In this document: piece after piece, positions 16,801 to 28,746 of the stretch | Numbering within the stretch: the stretch's first letter is position 1 | Layout: the number at the start of each line of letters is the position of its first letter | Made by a program: the position numbers and the translations under genes | NCBI RefSeq assembly: GCF_964199755.1 | Contig: NC_133896.1 | Span: 86,722,215-86,786,214 of the forward strand | From: Larus michahellis | Taxonomy: Eukaryota; Chordata; Aves; Charadriiformes; Laridae | DNA length: 64,000 bases | Reading direction: 5' to 3' | The notes under the pieces: model-generated | Seen by the model: only the letters and a program-made list of their open reading frames with translations | Told to the model about the DNA's origin: nothing | Database searches by the model: none

Positions 16801-19800
16801 CACACTGAAAACACAACCACTGAAGAAGCATATCCTCGGGCAGTGCTGTTTTCAACTCCCTGGGAGACGGAAAAGGAGAAAAGAGGGAGTAGGTAGATAG
16901 CCTGACCTTGGATGCACCATCAGCAGGAGTCCAAACGCTCCTCCGAAGGTGTAAAGAAAATGCCCAAGCCTTTCAGGTCACCTTATTTCATATTTCCCCT
17001 TGGGGATATCGCCAGATTCCTGTTGGACTAGCTCGCCTGTATGGGCTGCTGAACTCCAGCACCTTCTCCTTTCTGAAGTTTTTGTTGTAAGGATTTTTTT
17101 TTAGCCACAAAGAAATGCCGTTCTCATCCTGGGAACCAGGCAACCTCTTCTGGTAGAGGAGACAGGAAAGAAAGAACAGGTATTATACATAACAGGGGGG
17201 AAAATAAGGTAGTACTGAAAAGCAAGGAGAAGCAGCAACTCTGTATGTGATAAAAAAAAGAGACTCGATGGGGTGTTTGATGGGAAAATTGCCACAGAAG
17301 TAGTGGGAGTGCTAGTTTTTGCTGTGGTTTGACAGACTGTGGGGGGAACCCTGCTGACAGTAACTGCAAAGACAAATGAGGTCTCATGGCCTGGAGAAAA
17401 TGTCTGGAATAGAGACATGACTATCAGTCCAAGGAAATCTACTCGTAAGCTGCCTATGTCCTGGTGAAAAGGTGCAACTCATACAGTATGGGAGTAAAAG
17501 TGAGGAAAAAAGATGTCTGCTCGTTATTGAACTTTAAGGAGGACTAGAGGATCTGGTACTATATCCATCAAAGGAGGAACACCACGGTGAAACCACTGCA
17601 GTCTTGTAACAGGATAAACCTCATCAGGCATGTCGATCACATTTATTAGCGCTGACCTTGTTTTGGGGAAGGGTTGGATGAAGCATTTTTCTTTATAAAT
17701 ATAAACCGTATGACCTAGGCAAAGGGGAAAGGTGATGATGTCGCAAGTCAGGGTGTCCTATTCTATCTCCGAAGTGGTTGTAACAGTCATCATTGGTGAA
17801 GTCATGACTACCTCACATCCCGTTTCCTAAGCTAGGGTGCTGCAGACTTTCCTGCTGGGGGCAAGAGAGGACTTGAGCTACAATTTCAGTATGAAACCTT
17901 GGCCCTTTTGAAGTCGGTGAGAGTTTTGCCATCGACTTCAGAGGGACCAGGATTTCACCACGCCATGCCCATTAATTCTTGTTGAGACATTCAGCAAGAG
18001 AGCTAATTATGATAGTGGTTTCTGTGATGTGGGCAGCCACAAATTCATTTGCTGCATAGCCATCTTCTCCTAACAGCTTTTGCTCATTAGGGACTTCAGT
18101 CCCAGTCCTAGGAAAGATCCCATTGACTTCACTGGCACTCGAGGCACAGTTCAAAGCTAGAGTGACTTTGGCAGTCGCTGCTGGTTCCGGTAGCTCCAGC
18201 TGCTGCCCCTCGCTCTCCTGTGTGCTGACACAACTGCCTGTGAGTCTGGGCCACCAACCAAACCAGGAAACTAACCCGAGCGTAAAAAAAACCCAACCCA
18301 CTTTGAAAGCTCTTGTGTTGTTGAGCCACCGTCTAAGTCCGGAGGTAAGGGTAAGGCTGTGCAGGTTTCTTAGCAGTTGGAGCCTCGGACTGGATTTGAG
18401 CCGGCAAACTGAGGTTTCTCTTTCTAAGGGTAATGGAAATAACTGTAACCAACAAGGGGAGCTTCTTAGTAAAATAAAAGAGACATTCCCTCTGCACTCT
18501 CATCTACTTTGACTTTAAGCTCAAATAAAGGAACATAATCATCTCAGAGAAACCCTGCCTGTTGGAGGCTTTTCTTTGTGCGGTAATCTTGCCTTCTGTT
18601 TTACTTTGTAAAAACCTCTGCCATGGAGTTAATTCTACATGTATGAATTAGAAGTAAAGCTGAGAAACAGTCAGGACGTCGGCTTGGTCTTGAATCCTAA
18701 GCACTGATGGAAAAATGGGTTCAAAAAAGGCTATCCAGGCTGGAATATGCAGGGTGTGGGGGAAAGGGGCTAGGCTGAGGGAGGCAAAGCCAATAACCAT
18801 TAAATGGCTCAGAGGAAATCCTAGCAGGAAAGGAAAGGGCTCGAATTATGCACCAGCGTGAGGGGTGACAGCATATAATGTTTGAAAGCTAAAAATAAAA
18901 CCAGTCAGCCCGGACAGCAGGGAATGCATCTTTAAGAGTAAGAGCAACCAGGCAGGGGATCAGGCCCCCATGGGAGACAGTCAAGACACCAGAGAGTTTC
19001 CAGCAAGACAGATAAGATGTGAGAGGGAACAGCATGTAAAGAAATGCGTGCTGTGATGCAGGGGTTCAGGCTTGAGGTTTTCCTCAGCTGCGCACTGTGC
19101 GATTAAGATATGAAGGATTCATTACAGATCTGCCATACTTCATGAGAGGTTAATCACAGACTGTGCAACATTATGAGCGTACAGGATAAGGAAAATAAAC
19201 CCACAAACCTCTTTTTCTTCCCTGATTCCAATTAAACAGGGAAAATAAATGTAACAGCATGCTCCTTCTGCTGGCTCCTGCAAAATCTAGTGGAGACAAC
19301 AAGGGTTAGACGCAGGTTATCTACTGTCTAGGTACATTTTTGCATGGGATGCCCTTCCCCTGCACTATCCACGTGGATCTTGCTCAAGTTTGCTAATCCT
19401 CCCAGCTGACAGCGCAGCAACGGAGGCAGCTATTTCATCCGGCTGAGAGTCAAGGACAACATTTTGTAACGTAGACCTGGCCTCGGGCAGGTATTGCTGT
19501 TGAGTCGTATTGTTTACATTTTCAAAATGTTTTTTTGCAACCTTGAAGGCTGGAAATACACTTCTTTTTGTAAAAAGTTCTGGGGTTTTTTGGGTTTTTT
19601 TTTTTTGTTTTGTTTTTCCCCAGTGAAAGCTGAGAGTCCGATATTATCATATGACTCCAGGAGCCTGATGTTAAGAGCCAGTCTACAATGCCCAGGCCTT
19701 TAATCTGGCCCAGATGTTATCTCCTACTGTAATCAGAAGGAAAGCTATGAAAATACATGTTCAACAGATATGAAATTAAAAGTTAAATGTTTCCATAAGT

Positions 19801-20499
19801 TTCCAATAATCCTGAAAATAACAGACTTCTGAATGTAAGGATCTCAAATTTTGCTGTAAGTTGTTCTGCCTCATATCATTATCCCACTACCCAGCTGTCA
19901 TATTCTATGAGGGAGAATGCGACGTAGACATTTAGACTTAATGTTCCCTATAGAAAACCTGAAGTAGATTTTCTAATCTACAGGAAACACGAGAAAGCTG
20001 TATTTTGTATTATTAGGAATGAACAAAGGAGGTAAGGAGGGAAGCTTTTTTTAAAGTGAGGTTATATTACAAAATCCTAACCTTTTAGCTTCTTTAGAAA
20101 GAAAACTGTGTGTTTACACGGATGCAATAGAGGAGAAGAGTAAGTTATGTTTAAACACAGCACATTGGCCGCTCATTTTATTTTTTTTTTTATTTATTTG
20201 TAATTACTGCCCCAAGCAACCCAAACCCAGCTTACTCCATTTAGGGGGACAAAACGCCTGAACCATCCCCAAAAGCACTGGGAAATAAATCACGCACCAT
20301 CACATGAGCCAAGCAGCGAGTCCTACGTGATAAGGAACGCCTGCTGGCTCTGCGCTGGGAAAGATCAAGATTACCGCTCTTCAATCTCCACGCTGGGGGT
20401 ATTAATTGTTAATTTCATTTTACCATGCTGTTTGGGGTTCCCCCCCCACCGCCGAACCGAGACATGCTCTTAACATTACATCCCGTTCCCTCCTGTGTT
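13866..20499. other. Intergenic DNA between MANSC1 and LRP6, right part
   Basis: About 6.6 kb without a supportable gene. It contains A-rich tandem-like DNA near 16 kb, T-rich runs (19586-19604, 20180-20192), a C run near 20440-20447, and many short chance open frames. The last few hundred bases rise in GC toward the LRP6 CpG island. Distal LRP6 regulatory elements are plausible here, but none can be identified from sequence alone. Confidence 0.7.
15950..16072. repeat. A-rich degenerate hexamer-like repeat
   Basis: A run of units such as ACAAAT, ACAAAC, ATAAAT and ATATGA, with the clearest block CAAACACAAACACAAACACA near 15968-15989. It is a degenerate simple repeat, and the open frames across it on the minus strand are low-complexity by-products. 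Confidence 0.8.
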
Positions 20500-21150
20500 G
20501 TTTCTAACTCAATCGGCGGGGCAGCGCAGGCCGAATAAAAACATCTCAATATTTAAAAGCCGGCGTCACCCCGCGGCTGGCCCGAGCCTGAGGAAGGGCC
20601 GAGGGGCCGCTGCAGACCGGCCCGGCCCCACAGCCTTCGCACCGGAGGTACCAGCGTGCTCCTCACGGCGGACAAGCTCGAAGGAGGAGCCGGGTGCCCG
20701 GCTACAGCCACCTTCACCTGGCGGAGGAGCGACCGCCGCTTTTGTGCCGCCGCTTCTGCTCTGTGGCAAAAAGTAGTTCCGTCCCTCCCGCTCCGGTGCT
20801 GCTCCGCGGTCCCCAATGCAGGCGGCGGAGGGAGTGAGAAGAACGGTAAAATAGTCCCGCTGGAATGCGACAGCGGCCGTCGTCCCCCACCGCGCCCCCT
20901 CACCCGGCCCCCCGGCGGGCACCTCCGGCCAGGGCACCGCCACCCTGCCCGCCCTCTCCCCCGCCGGGGTGCAGACCCCGCCGGGCTTTTATCACCCACG
21001 GGGCTCCCAGGCGTGTGTGTGAGACTGTTCGTGTGTGAGAGGCTGCGCGCTCGCTCCTTCCCTCTCCCTCCCTGAGAGGTGCCGGGGGAGGGCGGGCGCT
21101 GCTCCGGGAGCCGTCCGGGCGCGGCGCGGGGAGGCGAGGCCGGGCCGGGG

Positions 21151-21183
21151 GAGGAGAAGAAGGAGGAGGAGGAGGAGGGAGGA
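21151..21183 (+). repeat. Purine-rich (GGA)n run in the LRP6 CpG island
   Basis: A GAGGAGAAGAAGGAGGAGGA-type triplet run that continues as GGAGGAGGGAGGA. It is an all-purine strand and lies in the presumed promoter or 5' UTR. Confidence 0.85.
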
Positions 21184-21248
21184 CTGTATCCCTGCGCCTG
21201 TGCGCGCCCGGCGGAGGCGGAGGCCGGGCGAGCGAGCGGAGGGGGTGG

Positions 21249-21278
21249 ATGGGGGAACGGCCGCGGCGGTTGCGGTGA
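21249..21278 (+). other. Upstream ORF 1 in the presumed LRP6 5' UTR
   Basis: ATG at 21249 followed by eight more sense codons and TGA at 21276-21278 (MGERPRRLR). It is relevant only if transcription starts upstream of it. It ends well before the LRP6 start codon. Confidence 0.35.
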
Positions 21279-21291
21279 GGCGGCGGCCGGC

Positions 21292-21345
21292 ATGGAGGGC
21301 AGCGCCAGCTCCCACGGCGGCGCGGCGGGGCAAGTGGCCTGCTAG
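21292..21345 (+). other. Upstream ORF 2 in the presumed LRP6 5' UTR
   Basis: ATG at 21292 opens a 17-codon frame (MEGSASSHGGAAGQVAC) ending with TAG at 21343-21345. The context GGCATGG has G at +4 and a G at -3, a usable start context. It ends 193 nt before the LRP6 ATG. Confidence 0.4.
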
Positions 21346-21467
21346 GGACCGGCGAGGGGGGGAAAATCTCCGCGGCCGCCCTTCCCCGCCTTTCCCCCCC
21401 CCCGTCCTTGTCCCCCCCTCCCCTCTATTTCCCCATTCCCCGCCACCTCCCCCGCCCGCCTGGAAGC

Positions 21468-21518
21468 ATGAACTGGCAGCGGAGGTGCTGCTCCTCGCCG
21501 CCGCCTCCCCGCCGGTGA
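21468..21518 (+). other. Upstream ORF 3, ending 20 nt before the LRP6 start codon
   Basis: ATG at 21468 (A at -3) opens 16 codons (MNWQRRCCSSPPPPRR) and stops with TGA at 21516-21518, just before the LRP6 ATG at 21539. Of the three upstream ORFs it is the most likely to be in the mRNA, and its short distance to the main start would limit reinitiation. This is inference; no translation evidence is available. Confidence 0.45.
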
Positions 21519-21538
21519 GAGCGAGGAGGGAAGGGAAG

Positions 21539-21593
21539 ATGGGGGCCGTCCTGCGCAGCCTACTTGCCTGCAGTTTTTGTTCCCTGATGAGAG
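21539..21593 (+). CDS. LRP6: LRP6 coding exon 1: signal peptide
   Basis: The exon encodes MGAVLRSLLACSFCSLMR plus the first base of codon 19. This is nearly identical to the mammalian LRP6 signal peptide, with Ser-15 and Met-17 where human has Val and Leu. The ATG has a strong context (A at -3, G at +4), and there is no in-frame ATG upstream in the open stretch. The donor is AGAG|GTGAGC at 21594, phase 1. Joining to exon 2 gives [18 protein letters not shown], so cleavage is expected around residues 18-20. The exon is only 55 coding bases and sits inside the CpG island, as in other vertebrate LRP5/6 genes. Confidence 0.93.
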
Positions 21594-24500
21594 GTGAGCG
21601 GCGGCGGGGAGGGGACGGGGGGGGGAGCGGGTGGAAAAGTTGCCGGGTTGGTGGCGAAGGGGCCATGTTTGGGCGTGCGGGAGGGGAGAGGCCTGGCTGC
21701 CGGCGGGGCGCGGGGCCCGCCGCGGGGGCAGCGGTCTCGCCCGGCCGCCGCCGCGGCCTCCCCGGCTCCACGGTAACTTCACACCCTCCCACCCCCGGCC
21801 CGGCCCGGCAGCCCGCCCTCGCTAGCGGCCACTTCTCTCGCCGCCCCATTGTTGTTTTCAAGTTTGTGTGGTTTGCTTGTTTGTTTGTTTGGTCTTTTTC
21901 CTTTTTTTTTTAAAGAGCCCCTCCGCCCCCAAAAAACCAGCGCACCCGCCCCCATCTCTCTCCGCACCCCCGGAGCCGGCCGTGGGGGGCGGGCAGCAGC
22001 TCGGCCGCGCCGGTGTCAGGCTGTTGCCGCGGACGGGGTCCCCTCGTCGTCACCCCCCCGCGAGGGGGGGTTTACCCTGCCGGGTGTATTTGTGTGGGGA
22101 GCCCCACGTATCCAGCGTGGGGAGGGGGGAGCGGGTTTGGAAAGTGCCCGAGAATTGGTGTTTTCCCCCCCCGAAGCCCCCTCCGCAGCGAAGCGAGCGT
22201 GCGGAGCTGGCGAGGAGAGGGATGAATGCTCCTTCCTCTCAGCTGGGACTTGAGAGAAGTTTGTGTTTCGCTGGTGAACTGCCGCGGCTGCTCCGTGCAG
22301 CTTTAAATCGGCAGCCGGGTGCCTTACAAAAGGGGATGTCACCTCACGTAGCTGAGGGAATTTTTATCCTGGTTCCCCTGTGCAACAAAATTTCTTGCCT
22401 TATAGGGCATGCTTGGTAAGAAAACCGAGGTCTTTTTCCTTATTTTTTTTTTTTCTTAATGCTGTGAACTTAACTACAGTAACTGTTTCTCTGTGTTCAG
22501 TCTTTCTGGGAAGAAATCACCTGTGGTGTTTGCATCCATCGTTTTGCTGTTTACTTTTATTTTTTTCATACTAGATGGGGGAAGAGGCTAATTGCTAACA
22601 GTTAATCAACCACACTTTGATTTTTGGAAATCCATCAACGCTAGTGTGTTTCGATGAAAGCTTAAGTAAAGGTGGTTTACGTTGAAGTAACTGCCCAGTC
22701 TGCAGTTGCTCAGTACTGTGGAAAACAAAAATTTTCCTCTCCTCCTTACCCTTTTTTTTTTTTCCTATGCATCTGTTTGCCATATTGTATCCTGTTTGCA
22801 AAGATACAAGTATACTTATTTAAATGGACTGTGTAACATTTTGTACTCCTATTGTGGCGATTAAAGCCCAATTTTCAAAAGTTAAGTTGGGTCTGGAGTA
22901 TAGAGAGAAACTGTTTCCCGATTAGTACGTTTTACTAAGAATGATCGTATCCATTGTTAATAAACCATTTGTTTTGCTCTAGCTTGCTGTTCAACCTAGT
23001 TCAAATGACAGCACAGACATCACTGTCATATGTAATGTCACATAATATTGTCACTGTAACTTCTTCAAATTAGTCTCAAAATAGTGACGTGTCCTTTTGC
23101 AAATTTTTGTACGCTTGATGATGCTTAATAAGACACTTTGAAGAAACATTCAGTTTATAAACCATCCGGACTGTCTTTTCTTTTCTCATCTCTCATCTTT
23201 GTCTATTGCCAAGGACATTTGTATCTGAACAGCATTTTTGTTTCTTCAGTGTTCATGTGCTCCTGCTGTTTGATCACCTACCTGAAGTCATAATCTTCTG
23301 TTTGTGACACAATAGTAATTTTCCTACTGGCTAATTGTTGCCTTAGATAGAGATAAACAGCAGGAACAGCTGAACTCTGTAGAAATAAAAATCAAATTTT
23401 AATGCATGCATCCTTCCTAATAAACAACATCTATGCAAGCAGAGTTGGTTTGAATAAGATGTGTTGAGTTCAGAAGAAGTGTCAGCAGTTCCTTAATGAG
23501 GCAGAGGCAGTGCCAGCATTAGTATGAATAAGTTTATACATGAAAGTAGAAGTGAAGTTATGAAGTTCACTATTTGGTTTGTGAATTCAATGCTGTGAAG
23601 GATGCCAAGCCAACAGCTCTGGAGTCTGAAACTCAGAAAGTGTAATAGTGTATATTTGTATATTGCAGCACCCTCTCTGCTTACAGAACTAGTTTCCCTG
23701 TTCTCGTTGACTTGAAAAAAAGCAAATGGACAGACGTTTACAACAACTGAACTGTGACTGTTACTCTGAGGAAACTATGGTAGACTCGTTTACCAATCTG
23801 GAAAGGAATAAAACTGGTAACCTGTAAACGCAGTGCCCTGTAAACTAATAAGGACTTGAAGAAGTATCAGGCCGTTACTAGTCAGAAATGCATGCACAGG
23901 GCAAGGCCCCTATCTTTCAAAGTCATCCAAGGACTGCAGCAAGCCAGATCCTACTGACGTTTTCAGGGCAGGTATTTGGATTTCTAAGAGGCAGGAGGTA
24001 ACTGTCATGATAGCTTGCTCTGGAGGTTCTGTGGTTGGTGTGTTGTTTTTTTTTATATATTCCGGCTGATGGAAGGAAGGAGTCACTTTCCTGGAACCTC
24101 TTGACCCTCGTCACAGTCTGGTCTCTGTTCTCCTCTCTCAGACCCTGGTTTGATTTGAGGGATTGGGCTTCCTCCTCTCTGACCATCAATGGTGCCTCTT
24201 GAAGCCTTTCCCTGAGGGTACGTATTGAGGAGCGAGTTAGAGCTGCTTCATGGCAGCTTTGCTGTATTCTTCTTGACAGCTCTGAAACCAATCAGGATCT
24301 TGTTAGATAATTGACAGTTGCAAAGAGGCAATAGCAGTGGCATCACATCTGTCAGGGAGCTACAGATAAAGTGTGAAACTGAGGTTTCAACTTTTTAATA
24401 AGTGATAAAGAGAGAGTTCTTCCTCTGCAAGAATTCATGGCTTGCTTTTCTTCCAGAAATAACTCTCCAGTCAGCATGCAATTGCTGTTTTGTTTTGGTT

Positions 24501-24690
24501 TTAAACCCCGATCATGCAGACAGTGCATAAAGCTCTTGTTTGAATAGGAATTTTATAGCTGATGTTTGTACAGACATACTGAACGTTGCAGACCTCTGTG
24601 CTTGAGGTCAGTTAGAGAAGAAATGAAAATGCCTGTTTGGTCATGGGCATTTTAAAACTACTGTTTCCCTCTTGCACATTCAGAAAAGGG

Positions 24691-24755
24691 TTTGTTTTAA
24701 TCTGTTGTTCTTGTTTTAATATTGTTACTGTTTTAATTTGTTTTAATCTGTTGTT
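24691..24755. repeat. Short direct repeat, two 19-bp copies 46 bp apart
   Basis: TTTGTTTTAATCTGTTGTT occurs identically at 24691-24709 and 24737-24755, with related TTGTTTTAAT units between them. It looks like a local slippage duplication in T-rich DNA. Confidence 0.8.
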
Positions 24756-27700
24756 ACTTGCTTTTGATAAACAGATCATCTTTGCTTTTTTGTATCTTTT
24801 TAGATAGACTCGTTTGCATGTAGTTTAGAAAAGCTTAATGTTCAAGACTTGCGAACCTGTGGCTGGAGGTGTTTGCACGTTTTTTTCTATTAGAAATCAG
24901 AGAAGGGGACAAGCAATAGGCTTTTTACTTCTGGTGTTTCCAGCTGGAGCTGTGTTTTTGCCTTTAGGCAAAGGGTCTCTTCACCTAGGACTGTACAATA
25001 CTTAAATTTGACAATGAGACTTGGAAATATCCTTTTTTTTTTTTTTTTTGGTAATCATCATGGTCTATTTCTTCACCCAAACTTGAATCAGCTGTATTCT
25101 AGTCATGTTTTTTCATTGTGTGATTCCTCAGAAATCAGTGCGCCTTTGTCTGCTGTGATTTCCAATGCATTTTCCTCTTTCATCTCTCCACAGAACGGTC
25201 TAAAATTAGCGTGATCTAAGGTGTTACAAAATCCACCATTACTTTAATAGTTTTTGCAATTGCATCTCTGTGATATAGTTCACTTATCATCAGATTGCTT
25301 TAGCTTTTCTTTAAAACTGAAAAACTAGGGCTTAGAAAGTTTGATGGAATTTTTTTGTGCTATGTCTTGGAGGTAAGGTGAAGTGTTTTTTGGCAAGGTG
25401 CACTAAAGATATGGGGAAGTTCTGGGGATATGGGTGAAGCTGTGTATATCTGGTCAGAGGTGTCTGCAGATGATGGGCTTCTTGTATCCGTCAGTGGGAG
25501 TTATATAAAGATATTCAGGTGAAAAGCCTTGTTCATGTTCCACACCAATACTGGTTAGAGGGGCATTAATCATATTCATGTTTCCTTTTTCCCTGGTGAA
25601 CGGATTACATCTGCATTCCCTGAGTTCTAGGTAAGAAATTTGGCTATAAGCTGCTGTAGAATGGGTAGAGGTGGGGTTTTTTTGCAGGAAGATAGGTTAG
25701 GGTCTGGAGCATAGGAACCTTTCAAACTCTGTCTTTGGGAGCTGGAGAAATCTGATTCCTTTGGACATCTGTAATCCACCTTCATGATGATGTCGCATCT
25801 CAAAAATGCCAGCTTCAAAAATATCTGCTGCAGTGCACGTAATATGGGATTTACTCTTTAGTTCAAATCAAGTAGAGCCAAAGATATATTTTTTTTTTCC
25901 CTTATGAGGGAGTGGGGTAGGGGAAGAAAACAGGGAGAAGCAGGTCTCAATTTCTGATCTGTCACCATTCATCTCCTCTGGCAGCCAGTCTGCAGACTTA
26001 AACACTGTATTCTTTGTCCCCAGCATATTTAACCTCATTAGCTCCCTATGAAATGCTAAATACTTGGGTTGCTTTGCTGGTGGCTTCTTCAAAAGAGTCC
26101 ACTTCCTTGTACTATGGGAGGGGTATGTGTTATTATCGAGTGGCACCAGAAATACAGTTGTTACTAAAGCTTTGTTGCATGCTCCTGCTTCTGGCTGAGC
26201 TGGTGGCTCTGCTGTGCCTGTGCTCAGCTCCTCTCCTGGTTCTCTTGCTGGGGAGCCCTCATGCTTCAGCCAGCTCACCTGAGAGAGTCTTGGTTAGTAA
26301 ACTACACATGGCTGGTAAAATTCTTTGCTGCCTTCCACTTCTTTGATGGCACGTGGGCACTGTTTGTACTTCGAAGGCAGTTGTTGCCAGTGAAGCAGAA
26401 TTTATATTGGTAAGGAATTCCCTACAGATGGACTTTTAACAGTGATATAAATTGCTTAGAAAGACATGAGGGGGATGCAACTGCCTTGCAGACTTCAGGG
26501 ATGGACCGTTCACATTCATCACATAAAGCAGTTGGCATTGCTCACTTAAAAGTTAAGCCCTCAAACCTAAACGCTATGGCTCACCAAGGCTGACTGTTGG
26601 TGTGTATGGTTTAGGATGAACGTGCCGTGAGTACTTCCACCACTTCTGTGCCAAGTGCTTTGTAGTGATGGCTCTTCCAGAGGGTAATTGCTGTTAGGTG
26701 AAAGAAACAGAGTCTCTGATAATAACCTTTACTTTTTCAAATTATACCTCATTTGTGTAGTTTCAGAGTATTTCTGAGTAGTTTCTGTAACACTTGCAGA
26801 GGTACAGAATACGCAGCGTTCTAAACAAAGAAGCTGTGTCATTCCTTTGTGGTAATTGTCCAAGGCTTGGAAGGGGAAAACATTGCATCTCTAATGGATT
26901 ATACATAAACGCTGGGTATTGACACCCTAAATATTAAGTAACATTTATATATTTGGCAGGCAAGGTGACATAGAGAGTCTTCATTAAGCTCTCTAGATAT
27001 TCTTGTAGTTCATAAATATTTATGGCAAGAGATTTGCAGCGTGAACAGGCTCGATATTTGCTCCTCATGGACAGAACTTAGTCCGAACACAGTGATGGTG
27101 TTTCCAAGTAGAACTGAGCTTGCTGTCGTTTCTCCTTTTCCTTATGTTCTCCTCTGAGACTGTTATAAAAATAGGGTGGGTTTTTTGTCTCCTGGTACAG
27201 GAGATTTTGCTATAAATCTTCCTATTTCAATATAATTGGCACAGTCCCCCACCAATTTTGAAATTGAGTCAAACCTAACAGTCTATAATAGAATAGGAAT
27301 ACTGTAATACCTTTTACAATTTGATTTATAATACAGTGTTAAGAATGTACTGTTCCAAGCATAGGTTAAAATAAGCGATGGTTTAGCTAGTAATACTTTG
27401 TTTCCTTTGCAAAATGTTATAAACTATTTGGAGAAAGAAGCATGTCAGTTTAAAAGATGGAATGCTTTCTGAGCTTCATTATTTATACGGAGAGAACAAT
27501 AAGAAAATGTTTTTAATATAAACAGACATGGAAAATGGCAACATTCATACAGATTTTTTTTTTAGTATCTTGTTACAGGATCACATTACCTAAATAGAAT
27601 TACTCCCTCGTGATATAATCAATGTGGCAGAAATGGGATTATAGTTTTAATTCTGTTTATGAGGGCCATGTGTGAGCTCTTGATGTCAGATTTGAAAAGT

Positions 27701-28726
27701 AATCATATTTGAGACAGAAAATCTTAGCCAACTAGCTATATAATTTTGCCTAATCAAAAATCATTTGTTTTCCTTCTCTTTAATACTGAAATGTCATTTT
27801 CTCCTTTATATTTTTCCTCTTACTTTTTCCCCCTCGATCTGTTCCCAGAGGAAAAATATAGTTTGTATGTTCTGGTGTTTTTTTTTCATTTGTGGGGTTT
27901 TTTTTTTTATTAAAAAACTGTTTATGCCTCCAGAACTCCTCAATAATAAGCATTCTCCTCTGTCCATTGCCAAATTGTTCAGGCTTCTAGAAGGTGGCTG
28001 ATGTGTTTGCTTGAATTCTGGAAGTTAGGGGTATGTGGAAGGCAACAGAAATGTAACGTGTCATAGAATTTCAGACTCTCTTTCCTCTGTTGTTCTGTCA
28101 AAGCAATGAATAAAACTCTTGCTTGTACTCATAGTATTAGTGTTAATTACAATGTTAACACTTTGGAAATCCAAGAATCCTCTTTTCCACACATGGATTA
28201 ATAGAGTAGGAATATTAAGAATAATAGAAGAGTAGGAATTTGTAAACCTTGTAGGGACTTACTATGTCAATTTGGAAAATGCACTGGTGTTCTAGTAACT
28301 CAGAAACTTAACTGAGGCTCAACAGTTAGCCTTTATGCTGTAGGTAATAGTAAAATGCATAAGTAAAATAATTGCAAGTTGGCTAAGTTTGGTTTTTTTC
28401 TTTTGGATTACCAGGAATGAGTCATATTCAATACGAAAAAGGACCAGATCATTCACCTTTTTCAAGGGAACCTGCATTTGTGTCTGTGTGTGGGTTTTTT
28501 TTTATTACGTGTCACTACATCTAACGTAGGCTTGTTGAAGATTTGACATTAATAGTGCTGGGATGTGAGTGTTTTTGAGAGTTAAAAAAATAAAATAATT
28601 CACGTATGTCCAACTGTGTTTTCAAAAAAAATCAAATGTGCAATAATTTTCAAAATTATAGAAGATTGTGCACATCTTTCCTTATCCTTTAAAAACAGTC
28701 CCTAACTGTTCACTTGAACTGGAATT

Positions 28727-28746
28727 GTTAGATTAGATTAGATTAT
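28727..28746. repeat. (GATTA)n pentanucleotide run
   Basis: Four GATTA units lie in tandem (GTTAGATTAGATTAGATTAT). This is a short simple repeat in LRP6 intron 1. Confidence 0.85.

Larger units (their letters stand above)
20500..22330 (+). promoter_or_regulatory. LRP6: CpG island: inferred LRP6 promoter, 5' UTR and start of intron 1
   Basis: About 1.8 kb of very GC- and CpG-rich DNA surrounds LRP6 coding exon 1, typical of a broadly expressed, TATA-less gene. It includes a purine (GGA)n run at 21151-21183 and dense G runs just after the exon 1 donor. The transcription start cannot be fixed; a 5' UTR of several hundred bases upstream of 21539 is plausible. Open frames of 246-292 codons on both strands arise from the lack of AT-rich stop codons and are not supported as genes. 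CpG-island promoters often also fire in the opposite direction, so an antisense non-coding transcript is possible but not shown. Confidence 0.8.

Noticed and set aside
20553-22419. Open frames of 134-292 codons on both strands in the LRP6 CpG island
   Set aside because: They overlap each other in several frames, are low-complexity Arg/Gly/Pro/Ala-rich, and are explained by high GC. None has recognisable domains apart from the LRP6 exon 1 segment.
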